64,000 bases of DNA from Pontibacter actiniarum (GTDB taxonomy: Bacteria > Bacteroidota > Bacteroidia > Cytophagales > Hymenobacteraceae): contig NZ_CP021235.1 of NCBI RefSeq assembly GCF_003585765.1, positions 3,038,001 through 3,102,000 on the forward strand, read 5' to 3'. The position numbers and the translations under genes were made by a program. Position 1 is the stretch's first letter. Each line of letters starts with the position of its first letter. Positions 30,075 through 39,141 of the stretch are shown here, piece by piece. The notes below the pieces were generated by a model. The model was not told the origin of the DNA. It saw only the letters and a list, made by a program, of their open reading frames with translations, and did no database searches.

Positions 30075-30527
30075 TTAGTCAGCCGACTCTTTCATCTGGC
30101 GCAGGCGCTCGCAGGTAGCCAGAGAGGCTTGTTTCTGCTTTTCTACCATCTGCACTACGTTCTGCGGCAGCTCGCCTCTGTGGTCCAGGGCATCGTTATA
30201 GGCCTTCTGCGCCCACTCCTCGCCTGTCAGGTTTGATTTGATCACAGCCTCTTCGTCGCTGCCTGTGATGGATGATTTCACGTCCATCCAACCGCGGAAG
30301 ATCTTACCCTTCGCCGTGGTGCTGTTCTGGGTGCTTCCGCCCATGCTGCTGATAGAGCTGTTGATCTCGTTCGAGAAGTTCTGGCTCTGGTTGATCAAGT
30401 CTTTGTAGTAGGAGGCGTGCGCCGGGTCTTTGGTTACGCTGGCGGCATGCTTGTATCCTTCTATTCTATCGTTTACGAACTGGTTCAGCTCCTGTAAAAC
30501 ATCTACTGCTTTTTCACTGTTATTCAT
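30075..30527 (-). CDS. PA2169-type four-helix-bundle protein (DUF2383)
   Basis: A 150-residue soluble helical protein. The start SEKAVDVLQELNQFVNDRIEGY and the later WAQKAYNDALDHRGELP fit the DUF2383 ferritin-like domain. Ser/Asn/Gly-rich loop in the middle (about 58-70). Function unknown; relatives are found among stress-associated genes, which fits nearby YtxH, YflT-like and CsbD-like proteins in this window, but that link is inference. Confidence 0.85.
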   Translation of the reverse strand: MNNSEKAVDVLQELNQFVNDRIEGYKHAASVTKDPAHASYYKDLINQSQNFSNEINSSISSMGGSTQNSTTAKGKIFRGWMDVKSSITGSDEEAVIKSNLTGEEWAQKAYNDALDHRGELPQNVVQMVEKQKQASLATCERLRQMKESAD

Positions 30528-30764
30528 AGCTTTCGTATTTTAGTTTATAGTAACTTATAGTATCGGAAACGAAAAAAAAGGCCCATAAGTTATAATATCG
30601 CAGGCTTTGTCCCGTATGCTATACTTTAAGGCATTGTGCTGCAGCTTGGTGCCCGGCGTGGCTATGATATGACTTTTTTTTCTTATACATTACGATTCAT
30701 TGCCCCGTGGCTATAAGCGGCACCACTTTTGCGATATAACCTATAGTTCAACCTACATAAATAG

Positions 30765-32867
30765 ATGCTATCATTGACAACCCGTTTTAAAATCATACTG
30801 TCGGTATTGGCTGTCATCCTAGTGACAGGCTCTTTTATTCTCTATAAGCGCGACAACACGCCGGAGGGGAAGAACGAGATCCTGATCAAAGCCTTGATGC
30901 AGGGCCTTAGTACCGGCCACTACCAACCAGAGAAAGTAGACGACAGCTTTTCGAAGAAAGTATTTAAGCTTTACCTGGAGCGCCTGGACTACAACAAGAA
31001 GTTCCTGCTGGCGACAGACGTAGAGAAAATGCGCCAGTACGAAACTGCCATCGACGACGAGCTGCGCCAAGGCTCCTTCCAGTTTTTTGATATGTCTGCC
31101 GATATCTACGAGCAGCGCGTAAAAGACTCGGAAGCCTACTACAAGGACATCCTGAGCAAGCCTTTCAACTTCTCCGACAACGAGGAGATTGAGCTGGACG
31201 GCGAGAAGCTGACCTACGCAAAAAACCCTGCTGAGCTGAAAGAGGCATGGCGCAAGCAACTGAAGTACCAGACGCTGGTGCGCCTGGTAGACATGCAGGA
31301 GGAGCAGCAGAAGAAAATAGAGAAAGGCGAGAAAGTAGAGCAGAAGTCGTTTGAGCAGATGGAGAAAGAGGCGCGTGAGAAGGTGATGAAGACCTACAGC
31401 GACCTGTACAAGCGCCTTGCCAAGATCAACCGCGAAGACCACCGCTCTACCTACATCAACGCCATCACCAACGTATATGACCCGCATACCGGTTACTTCC
31501 CGCCAAAGGCCAAAGCTGATTTCGATATCAACTTCACAGGCCGCTTGGAAGGCATCGGAGCCTCGCTGCAGGAGAAAGACGGGCAGATAAAGGTACTGGA
31601 GATTGTTCCGGGTAGCCCCTCCTACTTGCAGGGTGACCTGAAGCCCGGTGATGCCATCCAGAAGGTTGGCCAGGGTGCCGAAGACCCTATTCTGGTAGAA
31701 GGCATGCGCCTGGACGACGCCATCCAGTACATCCGTGGTAAAAAAGGCACAGAGGTGCGCCTGACGGTGAAAAAGCCGGACGGCTCTATCAAGATCATCC
31801 CGATCGTGCGCGATGTGATCGTGTTTGAAGAAACGTACGCACAGTCTGCCCTGATCGAAGACAAAGAGAAAATCGGTTACATTAAGCTGCCCGGCTTCTA
31901 CGCCGACTTCGAGAACAAGAACGGACGCTTCAGCGGAGCCGATGTGAAGAAGGAAGTGGAGAAGCTGAAAAAGGCCGGTATGGAAGGCCTGATCCTGGAC
32001 CTCCGCAACAACGGTGGCGGCTCTTTGGCTGATGCCGTGGAAATGGCCGGTCTGTTCATTGAGCAGGGCCCGATCGTGCAGGTAAAAACAGCCTCCGGCA
32101 AAGCCGTAGTGCTTGACGACCGCGACACGCAGGTGCAGTACGGCGGTCCGCTCGTGATCCTGGTTAACTCCAACAGTGCCTCAGCCTCAGAGATTCTGGC
32201 TGCCGCCATGCAGGACTATAAGCGCGCCGTGATTGTAGGTAGCCCTACGTTTGGCAAAGGTACCGTGCAGCAGTTCTTTGAGCTGGACGAGGCCCTGCCA
32301 GCGCAGTTTAACGCCTACAAACCGTTTGGTGCCCTGAAGCTGACCACACAAAAGTTCTACCGTATTAACGGCGGCACCACACAGTTGCGCGGCGTAACGC
32401 CAGACGTGGTTCTTCCGGATGCCTATGCTTACCTGGAGTTTGGAGAGAAGGAGCAGGATTTCCCGCTTCCGTTTGATGAGATCTCCCCGGCCAAGTATAA
32501 GCCATGGAATAAAATAAACCTGGCACAGGTTAAGTCGCACAGCCAGCAGCGCATTGCCCACAACAACAGCTTTGAGCTGATCCAGCAAGCGGCGGAGCGC
32601 CTGAAGAAGCAGTCGGACAATACGACCCGCTCACTGCAGCTCGACAAGTATAAGGCTGAGCAGCAAAAGGCAGAGGCCGAAGCTAAGCGCCTGGAGGAGG
32701 CTCAGAAAGAAGTACCGGTGCTTAACGTGCATCGCCTGCAGCAGGACCTGCAAGCCCTGGGCGGCGACACGGCCAAAGTTGCCCGCAACAAAGAGTTTAT
32801 TAAGGACCTGAAACAGGACGTGTATGTGGAAGAGGCAGTAGCCATTATCCAGAACGACCTGAAGTAA
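30765..32867 (+). CDS. Carboxy-terminal processing protease (Prc/tail-specific, S41)
   Basis: A 700-residue periplasmic serine protease. N-terminal anchor/signal at about 8-26, a long helical N-domain (about 40-230), PDZ domain (about 255-350) and an S41A domain (about 360-560), then a charged C-terminal domain. The catalytic serine lies in NSNSASASEILAAAMQ and the lysine in SPTFGKGTVQ; their spacing (25 residues) equals that of Ser452 and Lys477 in E. coli Prc. Substrates are likely envelope proteins or peptidoglycan hydrolases. It starts at the ATG at 30765. Confidence 0.96.
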   Translation: MLSLTTRFKIILSVLAVILVTGSFILYKRDNTPEGKNEILIKALMQGLSTGHYQPEKVDDSFSKKVFKLYLERLDYNKKFLLATDVEKMRQYETAIDDELRQGSFQFFDMSADIYEQRVKDSEAYYKDILSKPFNFSDNEEIELDGEKLTYAKNPAELKEAWRKQLKYQTLVRLVDMQEEQQKKIEKGEKVEQKSFEQMEKEAREKVMKTYSDLYKRLAKINREDHRSTYINAITNVYDPHTGYFPPKAKADFDINFTGRLEGIGASLQEKDGQIKVLEIVPGSPSYLQGDLKPGDAIQKVGQGAEDPILVEGMRLDDAIQYIRGKKGTEVRLTVKKPDGSIKIIPIVRDVIVFEETYAQSALIEDKEKIGYIKLPGFYADFENKNGRFSGADVKKEVEKLKKAGMEGLILDLRNNGGGSLADAVEMAGLFIEQGPIVQVKTASGKAVVLDDRDTQVQYGGPLVILVNSNSASASEILAAAMQDYKRAVIVGSPTFGKGTVQQFFELDEALPAQFNAYKPFGALKLTTQKFYRINGGTTQLRGVTPDVVLPDAYAYLEFGEKEQDFPLPFDEISPAKYKPWNKINLAQVKSHSQQRIAHNNSFELIQQAAERLKKQSDNTTRSLQLDKYKAEQQKAEAEAKRLEEAQKEVPVLNVHRLQQDLQALGGDTAKVARNKEFIKDLKQDVYVEEAVAIIQNDLK

Positions 32868-32894
32868 GCAGGAACCCCACACTTACCTACAGAA

Positions 32895-32926
32895 ACGCCA
32901 GCTACCAAAATAGCTGGCGTTTTTTT
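32895..32926 (+). terminator. Rho-independent terminator
   Basis: ACGCCAGCTA pairs with TAGCTGGCGT around CCAAAA, then T7. Confidence 0.92.
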
Positions 32927-32961
32927 ATATTACCCTCTCAAACCTCAAAAAACAGATACAC

Positions 32962-34695
32962 ATGCGCTTACACTTACCCCGAAAAGCCAACCTACAGGCA
33001 TGGCTGCTGTTCATTACGCTGCTCCCCTCTCTCCTCAGCAGCTGCACCACCAGCTCCCAAAAGGAGACCCAACGTAGCGAACGCGGTTTTACGGCACAGA
33101 AAGCCATGGTTGTCTCGGCTCACCCTGAGGCCTCACGCATCGGCATGGAAATTATGCAGAAGGGCGGGAACGCCTACGATGCGGCGGTGGCAACGCAGTT
33201 TGCACTGGCTGTAGCCTTTCCGGTGGCGGGCAACATTGGGGGCGGTGGCTTTATGGTGTACCGCAGCGCAACTGGCCAGACCGGTGCCCTCGATTACAGA
33301 GAGACGGCGCCCGGGGCGGCGGTAGAAACCATGTACCAGGATAGCGCAGGCAACGTAATAGATGGCCTAAGCACCGACAGCCACCTGGCTGTGGGCGTGC
33401 CTGGCGCTGTGGACGGCATGGTGAAGGTGCACGAAAAGCTGGGGTCTTTACCCTGGGAAGACCTGGTGCAGCCGGCCATTGACCTGGCCAGGAATGGCGT
33501 GGTGCTGACACAGAAGGAGGCTGATGGGCTGAACGACGCCAAAGAGGCCTTCCTTGAAAACAACAAGCACGTACCGTACCTCGTGCGCGACAACACTTGG
33601 CAGGCGGGTGACACACTGCGCCACCCGGACCTTGCCCGCACATTGGAGCGCATCCGCGACAAGGGCCGCGCAGGTTTCTATGCCGGTGAAACGGCCGACC
33701 TGCTGGTAGAGGAAATGAAGCGCGGCGGAGGCATTATTTCACACCGCGACCTGGAAAACTACTCCTCGGTTTGGCGTCAGCCGGTGACCGGCACCTACAA
33801 AGGCTACAAGGTCATCTCCATGGCACCGCCCTCGAGTGGCGGTGTGGCGCTGCTTCAGCTGCTGCAGATGGTGGCTCCCTACAACCTGCAGGAGTACGGC
33901 TGGCAGAGCACCAAAGCCGTGCAGGCCATGACGGAGGCTGAGCGCCGCGTGTATGCCGACCGTGCCACCTACCTCGGTGATCCTGATTTTGTAAAAGTAC
34001 CGGTACAGGAGTTGCTCGACAAAGCCTACCTGGAGGAGCGCATGAGCAGCATGAGCTTTGCGCAGGCCACGCCATCCTCAGCCATCAAAGCGGGCGCGCT
34101 GCCAGTGTATGAGTCCGACCAAACCACTCACTTCAGTATTGTGGACCCTGCCGGCAACGCCGTTTCCATTACCACCACGCTAAACGGTGGCTACGGCTCC
34201 AAAGTAGTGGTGGAGGGTGCCGGTTTCCTGCTAAACAACGAAATGGACGACTTTAGCGCCAAACCGGGCGTACCCAACATGTTTGGGCTGGTGGGAGGCA
34301 AGGCCAACGCCATACAGCCCGACAAGCGCATGCTCAGCTCCATGACCCCAACTATTCTGGAGAAAGACGGCAAGCTATACATGGTAGTTGGCACACCGGG
34401 CGGCTCCACCATTATCACCTCAGTGTTCCAGACCATCTTAAACGTGCTGGAGCACGACATGACGATGCAGCAAGCGGTGGCGGCGCCGCGCTTCCACCAC
34501 CAGTGGCTCCCGGATGAAATACAGCATGAGCCAGCCGCGATACCAGCCGGGGTACGTTCAGAACTGGAAAGCAAAGGCTATAAATTACACGAGCGTGGCA
34601 CTTTTGGCCGGGTAGATGCGATTCTGGTGCTACCGAATGGCAGCCTAGAAGCCGGCGCCGACCCGCGTGGCGACGATGCCGCAGCAGGCTTCTAG
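32962..34695 (+). CDS. ggt: Gamma-glutamyltransferase (lipoprotein form)
   Basis: Cleaves glutathione and other gamma-glutamyl compounds in the periplasm; N-terminal nucleophile hydrolase that self-cleaves into two chains. The 577-residue precursor has a lipoprotein-like signal (LLPSLLSSC, Cys at about 28). Large-chain motifs are GGNAYDAAVATQFAL, GNIGGGGFMVY and DYRETAP (substrate Arg). The cleavage site precedes Thr388 in DQTTHFSIVD, the expected nucleophile. Small-chain motifs MLSSMTPTI and GTPGGSTI are present. Transcribed alone. Confidence 0.96.
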   Translation: MRLHLPRKANLQAWLLFITLLPSLLSSCTTSSQKETQRSERGFTAQKAMVVSAHPEASRIGMEIMQKGGNAYDAAVATQFALAVAFPVAGNIGGGGFMVYRSATGQTGALDYRETAPGAAVETMYQDSAGNVIDGLSTDSHLAVGVPGAVDGMVKVHEKLGSLPWEDLVQPAIDLARNGVVLTQKEADGLNDAKEAFLENNKHVPYLVRDNTWQAGDTLRHPDLARTLERIRDKGRAGFYAGETADLLVEEMKRGGGIISHRDLENYSSVWRQPVTGTYKGYKVISMAPPSSGGVALLQLLQMVAPYNLQEYGWQSTKAVQAMTEAERRVYADRATYLGDPDFVKVPVQELLDKAYLEERMSSMSFAQATPSSAIKAGALPVYESDQTTHFSIVDPAGNAVSITTTLNGGYGSKVVVEGAGFLLNNEMDDFSAKPGVPNMFGLVGGKANAIQPDKRMLSSMTPTILEKDGKLYMVVGTPGGSTIITSVFQTILNVLEHDMTMQQAVAAPRFHHQWLPDEIQHEPAAIPAGVRSELESKGYKLHERGTFGRVDAILVLPNGSLEAGADPRGDDAAAGF

Positions 34696-34709
34696 GCCGC
34701 TCGGTTTGC

Positions 34710-35108
34710 TTATACTTCCTGCTGTTTCCTTTTCCGGATAAAACCGGCCACATACACGCCCACCGCGGCGGCACTTGTTAAGGTCATAAGCCCGAATACG
34801 CCAGCCCTGCGCTGCCGTACTTCGGGCTTAAACTTTTGCTTAGCTGCTTCGGATGGGGCAATCGCTTTGGAGAAGAGCACTCCCGTCATAACACCCAACA
34901 AGGCCGTAACGCCTACTGCCGCATGCGCCACTGCTTTATCGCCGGATTTAACGCCCGGGCTCAGGAGCAGTAAGGCGCCTCCCGCCGCAGGCGGTATAAG
35001 CGCGGTCTTCGGTCGGTTCTCGTTCAGGAAGTAGCTGGTAAGGCCGGCTCCGATCAGCACGGCGGCATGTGTGTTATTGGCTATGTCAGGTCTGTCTGCA
35101 ATGTTCAT
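34710..35108 (-). CDS. Small membrane protein of unknown function
   Basis: A 132-residue protein with three to four hydrophobic segments (about 15-30, 38-52, 60-85, 105-122) and a basic C-terminus (FIRKRKQQEV). The pattern RPKTALIPPAAGGALLLL faintly recalls TMEM14-like small membrane proteins, but I do not recognise a family with confidence. It lies convergent to ggt and codirectional with the large nuclease gene downstream. Confidence 0.65.
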   Translation of the reverse strand: MNIADRPDIANNTHAAVLIGAGLTSYFLNENRPKTALIPPAAGGALLLLSPGVKSGDKAVAHAAVGVTALLGVMTGVLFSKAIAPSEAAKQKFKPEVRQRRAGVFGLMTLTSAAAVGVYVAGFIRKRKQQEV

Positions 35109-35175
35109 GTCTGGTATAAGTTTTATACTTGGTTTACCGCCTGCAGCCCCACGAGGTTATACTTTAGGCACAGGT

Positions 35176-35218
35176 AAAAAACAAAGGGGGCCTGCCGCAG
35201 CAGCGGCAGGCCCCCTTT
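35176..35218 (-). terminator. Terminator of the secreted nuclease gene
   Basis: On the minus strand a 16-bp stem (AAAGGGGGCCTGCCGC and complement, loop AGCA) is followed by TGTTTTTTACC. Confidence 0.9.
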
Positions 35219-35242
35219 CGGTTTGGTGTAAACTAAAACCGG

Positions 35243-38200
35243 TTATTTCTTCAGCATTCTGCTTACGAACACCTCTTTACCGGCGTTTACCTTCAGCACA
35301 TACAGGCCTTGCTGTAAGCTGGCCACCTGGCTGTTCAGCACTTGCTGCACCCCCTGCAACGATCCGTTGGCAGAGAACAGCATACGCCCTTCCAGGCTGT
35401 ACACAACCAGGTTTACGTTCTGCAGCGTTGCCACACGCTCCGGCAGCGATAGCCTTACATAATCCTGCACCGGGTTCGGGTACACGCGGAACTGGCCTTT
35501 TGTAGCGTCTGCTATACCAGTCGGGGTAGCGTCGTTATCCTCTATTGTTAGGGTAAAGGTACGCTGCTCTCCTACAGCCACCTCAGCGCCTGCGTTGTAG
35601 ATGTAGAACTGCACCTGCTCCTGCTCCTCTTTCTGCGTGTCATCCACAAGCTGCACCTCAAAGGCAGCAGAGGTAACGCCAGCTGGTATTGTGAGCGTGA
35701 TGGCGCCTTCGCTTGCGGCTGGTGCCGTGGTGTAGTCCTCAGCAGTGGCATTAGCGCCCTCCTGTACCTTTATCACTACCGTTTGCGCAGTAGCCTGTGC
35801 GGCTGAAAGCGTCAGGTTCACGTTAAACTTAACAGCGTCCTCTACCTTCGTAACCGCGGCCTCTGTGAAGGAAACCACCGGCGTTCCCGAGATGTTGAAG
35901 CGCGCCATAACCGGTACGTGATCGGAGGTAGTGCTTCTAAAGTTAGGGATGCTGGTCAGGACTTCGTTTCTGATAGAGATAGAGTTGGCAATATACTCAT
36001 CGGCCAACTCATCTGAAATGATGATGTGGTCCAGGAAGCTCTGGAATGAGCTGGAAGCATACGTAAAGCCACCGGCTACGCTCAGGTCATAGGTAAGCGC
36101 TTTGTAGTTCTCATCGTCTACAAACATTTTGTAGGACGAGCCTGGCGCGCCTGGCACCACCGACTCATCCACGTCATCGTTGTAGTCGCCCAGGATAATC
36201 AGGTTTGCATCGGCGTACTGCGCATCCAGCGAGTCCTTCAGCACCTGTACATCATACTTGCGTCTGTTGTACTGCGTAATATCGTCGCCGCTGTTCGCTT
36301 TCGCATGGATGTTGATCACGTTGATAGACTGCTTCACGCCTCCAATGCTCACCTCAAACTCCACCATGTACGGCAAACGGCCGCTTGCCCAGAAGGACGA
36401 GCTGTTGGCAGGGTAATCAGGTAACGTCACGGTGCCTGCCTTGATGTCTGCATAGAGCTTAGACAGCAGCAGTTTCTCTCTCTTAACCTTTATCATCTCC
36501 GGTTTGTAGAGGAAGCCGGGCTGCTGAGCCCCACCTGAGTTCATGTCCTCGTAGTTGTACCCGAGCTCCTGTGCCAGCTGCTTTACTTTCTCCAGGTCAA
36601 CCAGCTCCTGCAGGGCAATAATCTCAGGGTCCAGGCTCTCGATTACTTTCTTGGCATTGTCGTACTGCAACTGATCGTCAGATGGGCCGTTGCTTGGAGA
36701 TCCAAACCACTCCAGGTTCCATGTCACCACATCCAGGGTGTTGTTGTACACAACGGAAGAGCCCTGCAGTACGCCTCGCTCTTCGCTTAACGCTGTGCCG
36801 CTTGTAAAGGTGATCGCTCCTGAGAAGTTGTCGGAGGCGGTAGGTTTAAAGCGCACATACACGGTGTTCTCGTTGGCCGCCTCAGCAGGTGTGTAGGTCA
36901 GCGACTGCCCGAAAGCAGCGTTGTCTTTGGACAGCTCAAAGCCTGCAGGCACAGTCAGCACCACGTTGTCTTCATAGCCCTGCGCACTGAAAGTGAAAGT
37001 CTCCGCCTCTGATGTGTTGCCCTCGGTTACCGTACCAAAATTAACATTCAGGTTATCTGCTGTCAGGAAGTTGGAAACGTTTTCTATTCTGAAGTTATCC
37101 AGCGTCCAGCGCGATGCAGCAGTAGCAGTAGAAGTATAGATAAAAGCAACGTGTGTGTTGGCTGACTTGTAAGCGCTCAGGTTGATGTTTTCCAGTTGCT
37201 TCCAGGCGTCAGTGTTGTCGGCTTCCAGCGTCAGCAGGTCTGCCCATGTAGCATCCGCAGGTGAGCCAGTGCCCGAATAGTCGGTTGATACTCTTACCTG
37301 CAAGCCCGCACCGTTATACTTTGTGTGGTACTCCATAAACAGCAGCGGGATGTTCAGTTCTGCCAGGTTAAGTGCCGGGGAAATTAGCCAGTCTTCGTTT
37401 AGCTGTGCACCGCCGTTAAAGCCGTTCATCCGCACGCCGAAGGTACCGTTGCCGTTTTCATCATTTTTACCAAACTCGGAGCAGGCCCAGGCTTCACCTC
37501 CGGTTACGCTGTACTGTGTCCAGCCACCGGAGAGTATAACGCTGCCATCCGGGCAGTCATTAAAGTTCTCTACCAGTGGGTTTGTTGACGGTGCACTTGG
37601 CTCCTGCGTAGCGAAGCTCCAGCTATTGCCAAAGATTTGGTCGATTCCGTTTCCGGCGATATCTGTAAAGGCACCTTGGTCCACTGTTACTCTGTAAAAC
37701 TGACCTGGCTCTAAGCCTGCATCAACTGTAACCTTCCTGCCGTTGATTGTTACTTTCGTGGCATCCGTAGCGTCTATGGTATAGTTGTTTCCTTGGCTCT
37801 CCACCTCAACGGTGATCAGCTTTCCTTCAACGGCGGCAGCTATGTTTTCATCAAAGGTGATGACAAGCGGCGCGTTTACGAGCACGTTGGTTGATCCCGT
37901 CTCCGGAGACACGCTCACTAACGCAGGGGCTGTTTCATCGGCTGGGGGAGGTGTATCGGAAGCTGGCGTTACAGCAGCCCATGTTGTTCCGACGCGAACC
38001 TCATCTATAAGTACATTCGGAGTAGCAGAGCCATTTCTAAATGCTATGGCACCAAAGGCGTTAGGAGCTGAGGCGCTGCTGCTGTTAGTCACTCCACCTG
38101 ATGGCTCATCGCCCCCTAAGTTGGCAGGGTTAACCCATAGAGTAGCGATATCATTTTCGCCACTATTCATGTCATACTTTACAACCACAAGGTAAGTAGT

Positions 38201-38728
38201 ACCGAAGCTCAGGTCCTGCTCATACTCGGTTTGGTTACTTCCTGTACCCGAAGTGTTCTGTATTCCTAACCTAAAGCTTGTGCCGGAGTCAACCTGTTTG
38301 ATATGAAGGCGCCCGAACAAACTGCTGACACCAGTTGCTCCGGAAGTAGCAGCAAAGTGCATAAAGTAGTCAAAAGAGCTACTGAGCTTTGTGTTGTCCT
38401 CCACATTGATCAATGCTGAGAAGTAAGCTACTTCTGTACCAGTTGGCAGGCTCAGCGCAGCGTTGGCATCCTGTGAGGCTGCAGAACCGGACAGATATAC
38501 TTTATTGCCTACCGAAGGCTGCAAACCTGGATAAAAAAGGCTGCCTTCGCTCAAAGCAATGACTCCGTTCCCGCTGTGAAGCGTCCAGCCGTTGGAGCTG
38601 CTTACACCTCCAATTTCACCGGAACCGTTAAAAGGGTCATAGAACGTCTGCCCCAGCGCATCGCCGCTACCCAACAGGGCACAGCCAGCTACTACAACAG
38701 CTCCAAGCTTTTGTAAATGTTTAATCAT
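35243..38728 (-). CDS. Secreted multidomain endonuclease/exonuclease/phosphatase with T9SS sorting domain
   Basis: A 1161-residue exported protein. The ATG at 38728 gives a signal peptide MIKHLQKLGAVVVAG...ALGQ; 28 upstream codons look non-coding. Domain order: lectin/LamG-like beta domain (about 30-250), Ig-like SwmB domain (260-375, TAPALVSVSPETGSTNV), choice-anchor/jelly-roll domain (385-550), a beta sandwich (555-650), the EEP catalytic domain (660-945), a Calx-beta domain (950-1070) and a type A T9SS tail (about 1080-1161, FRVYPNPVQDYVRL and a final basic KK). EEP residues seen are WNLEWFG, ALQE, GDYND and SDHVPV. It is probably exported through the outer membrane and anchored or released; nucleic acid or phosphoester substrates are likely. 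Confidence 0.93.
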   Translation of the reverse strand: MIKHLQKLGAVVVAGCALLGSGDALGQTFYDPFNGSGEIGGVSSSNGWTLHSGNGVIALSEGSLFYPGLQPSVGNKVYLSGSAASQDANAALSLPTGTEVAYFSALINVEDNTKLSSSFDYFMHFAATSGATGVSSLFGRLHIKQVDSGTSFRLGIQNTSGTGSNQTEYEQDLSFGTTYLVVVKYDMNSGENDIATLWVNPANLGGDEPSGGVTNSSSASAPNAFGAIAFRNGSATPNVLIDEVRVGTTWAAVTPASDTPPPADETAPALVSVSPETGSTNVLVNAPLVITFDENIAAAVEGKLITVEVESQGNNYTIDATDATKVTINGRKVTVDAGLEPGQFYRVTVDQGAFTDIAGNGIDQIFGNSWSFATQEPSAPSTNPLVENFNDCPDGSVILSGGWTQYSVTGGEAWACSEFGKNDENGNGTFGVRMNGFNGGAQLNEDWLISPALNLAELNIPLLFMEYHTKYNGAGLQVRVSTDYSGTGSPADATWADLLTLEADNTDAWKQLENINLSAYKSANTHVAFIYTSTATAASRWTLDNFRIENVSNFLTADNLNVNFGTVTEGNTSEAETFTFSAQGYEDNVVLTVPAGFELSKDNAAFGQSLTYTPAEAANENTVYVRFKPTASDNFSGAITFTSGTALSEERGVLQGSSVVYNNTLDVVTWNLEWFGSPSNGPSDDQLQYDNAKKVIESLDPEIIALQELVDLEKVKQLAQELGYNYEDMNSGGAQQPGFLYKPEMIKVKREKLLLSKLYADIKAGTVTLPDYPANSSSFWASGRLPYMVEFEVSIGGVKQSINVINIHAKANSGDDITQYNRRKYDVQVLKDSLDAQYADANLIILGDYNDDVDESVVPGAPGSSYKMFVDDENYKALTYDLSVAGGFTYASSSFQSFLDHIIISDELADEYIANSISIRNEVLTSIPNFRSTTSDHVPVMARFNISGTPVVSFTEAAVTKVEDAVKFNVNLTLSAAQATAQTVVIKVQEGANATAEDYTTAPAASEGAITLTIPAGVTSAAFEVQLVDDTQKEEQEQVQFYIYNAGAEVAVGEQRTFTLTIEDNDATPTGIADATKGQFRVYPNPVQDYVRLSLPERVATLQNVNLVVYSLEGRMLFSANGSLQGVQQVLNSQVASLQQGLYVLKVNAGKEVFVSRMLKK

Positions 38729-39141
38729 AATTGTTTTGGGTTGAATTGATTTTGATAGGGTTGGTTGATACGCACAGGGGCCTCTGCTACAGCTAATGGT
38801 AAACGACTCCAAGTATAAAGGCTCCTGAACATATCATACAAAGCTACAAAGGTTTACAATATTATATGTTAACAATATATAAAGAAGCTATTAGGTGCAA
38901 TTTATACAAACAAATCCTGCCAGATTCCTTTGTATAGTTCAATTAACATACTGCATTTTGCAGCCCTTAAACCGGTAAGCTTCCGTGGGTTTCCGTCAGG
39001 ATTTTGCAGTAACTCACAAACTGCAACCGGCTTTTTAAATCACATCACAAAACATTGATTATCAAACTATTAAAACAGATAAAAACCTCACAAAAAAGCC
39101 CATTTTTGCAACTGATGCCGCCTCACATTTGTTGATAATGT
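38729..39141. other. Divergent intergenic region
   Basis: About 410 bp, AT-rich, between the nuclease gene and the unknown gene at 39142. It includes TAGCTTTG on the minus strand (38839-38846), a candidate nuclease promoter, and AT-rich palindromic stretches near 38860-38880. No gene is supported. Confidence 0.6.
38839..38846 (-). promoter_or_regulatory. Candidate -7 element of the nuclease gene
   Basis: TAGCTTTG on the minus strand, an exact TAnnTTTG, 110 bp before the start codon. The -33 element is unclear. Confidence 0.5.

Noticed and set aside
39001-39141. Exact TAnnTTTG promoter upstream of the HEPN-like gene
   Set aside because: Only near-matches (for example CACATTTG) were found; no confident call.
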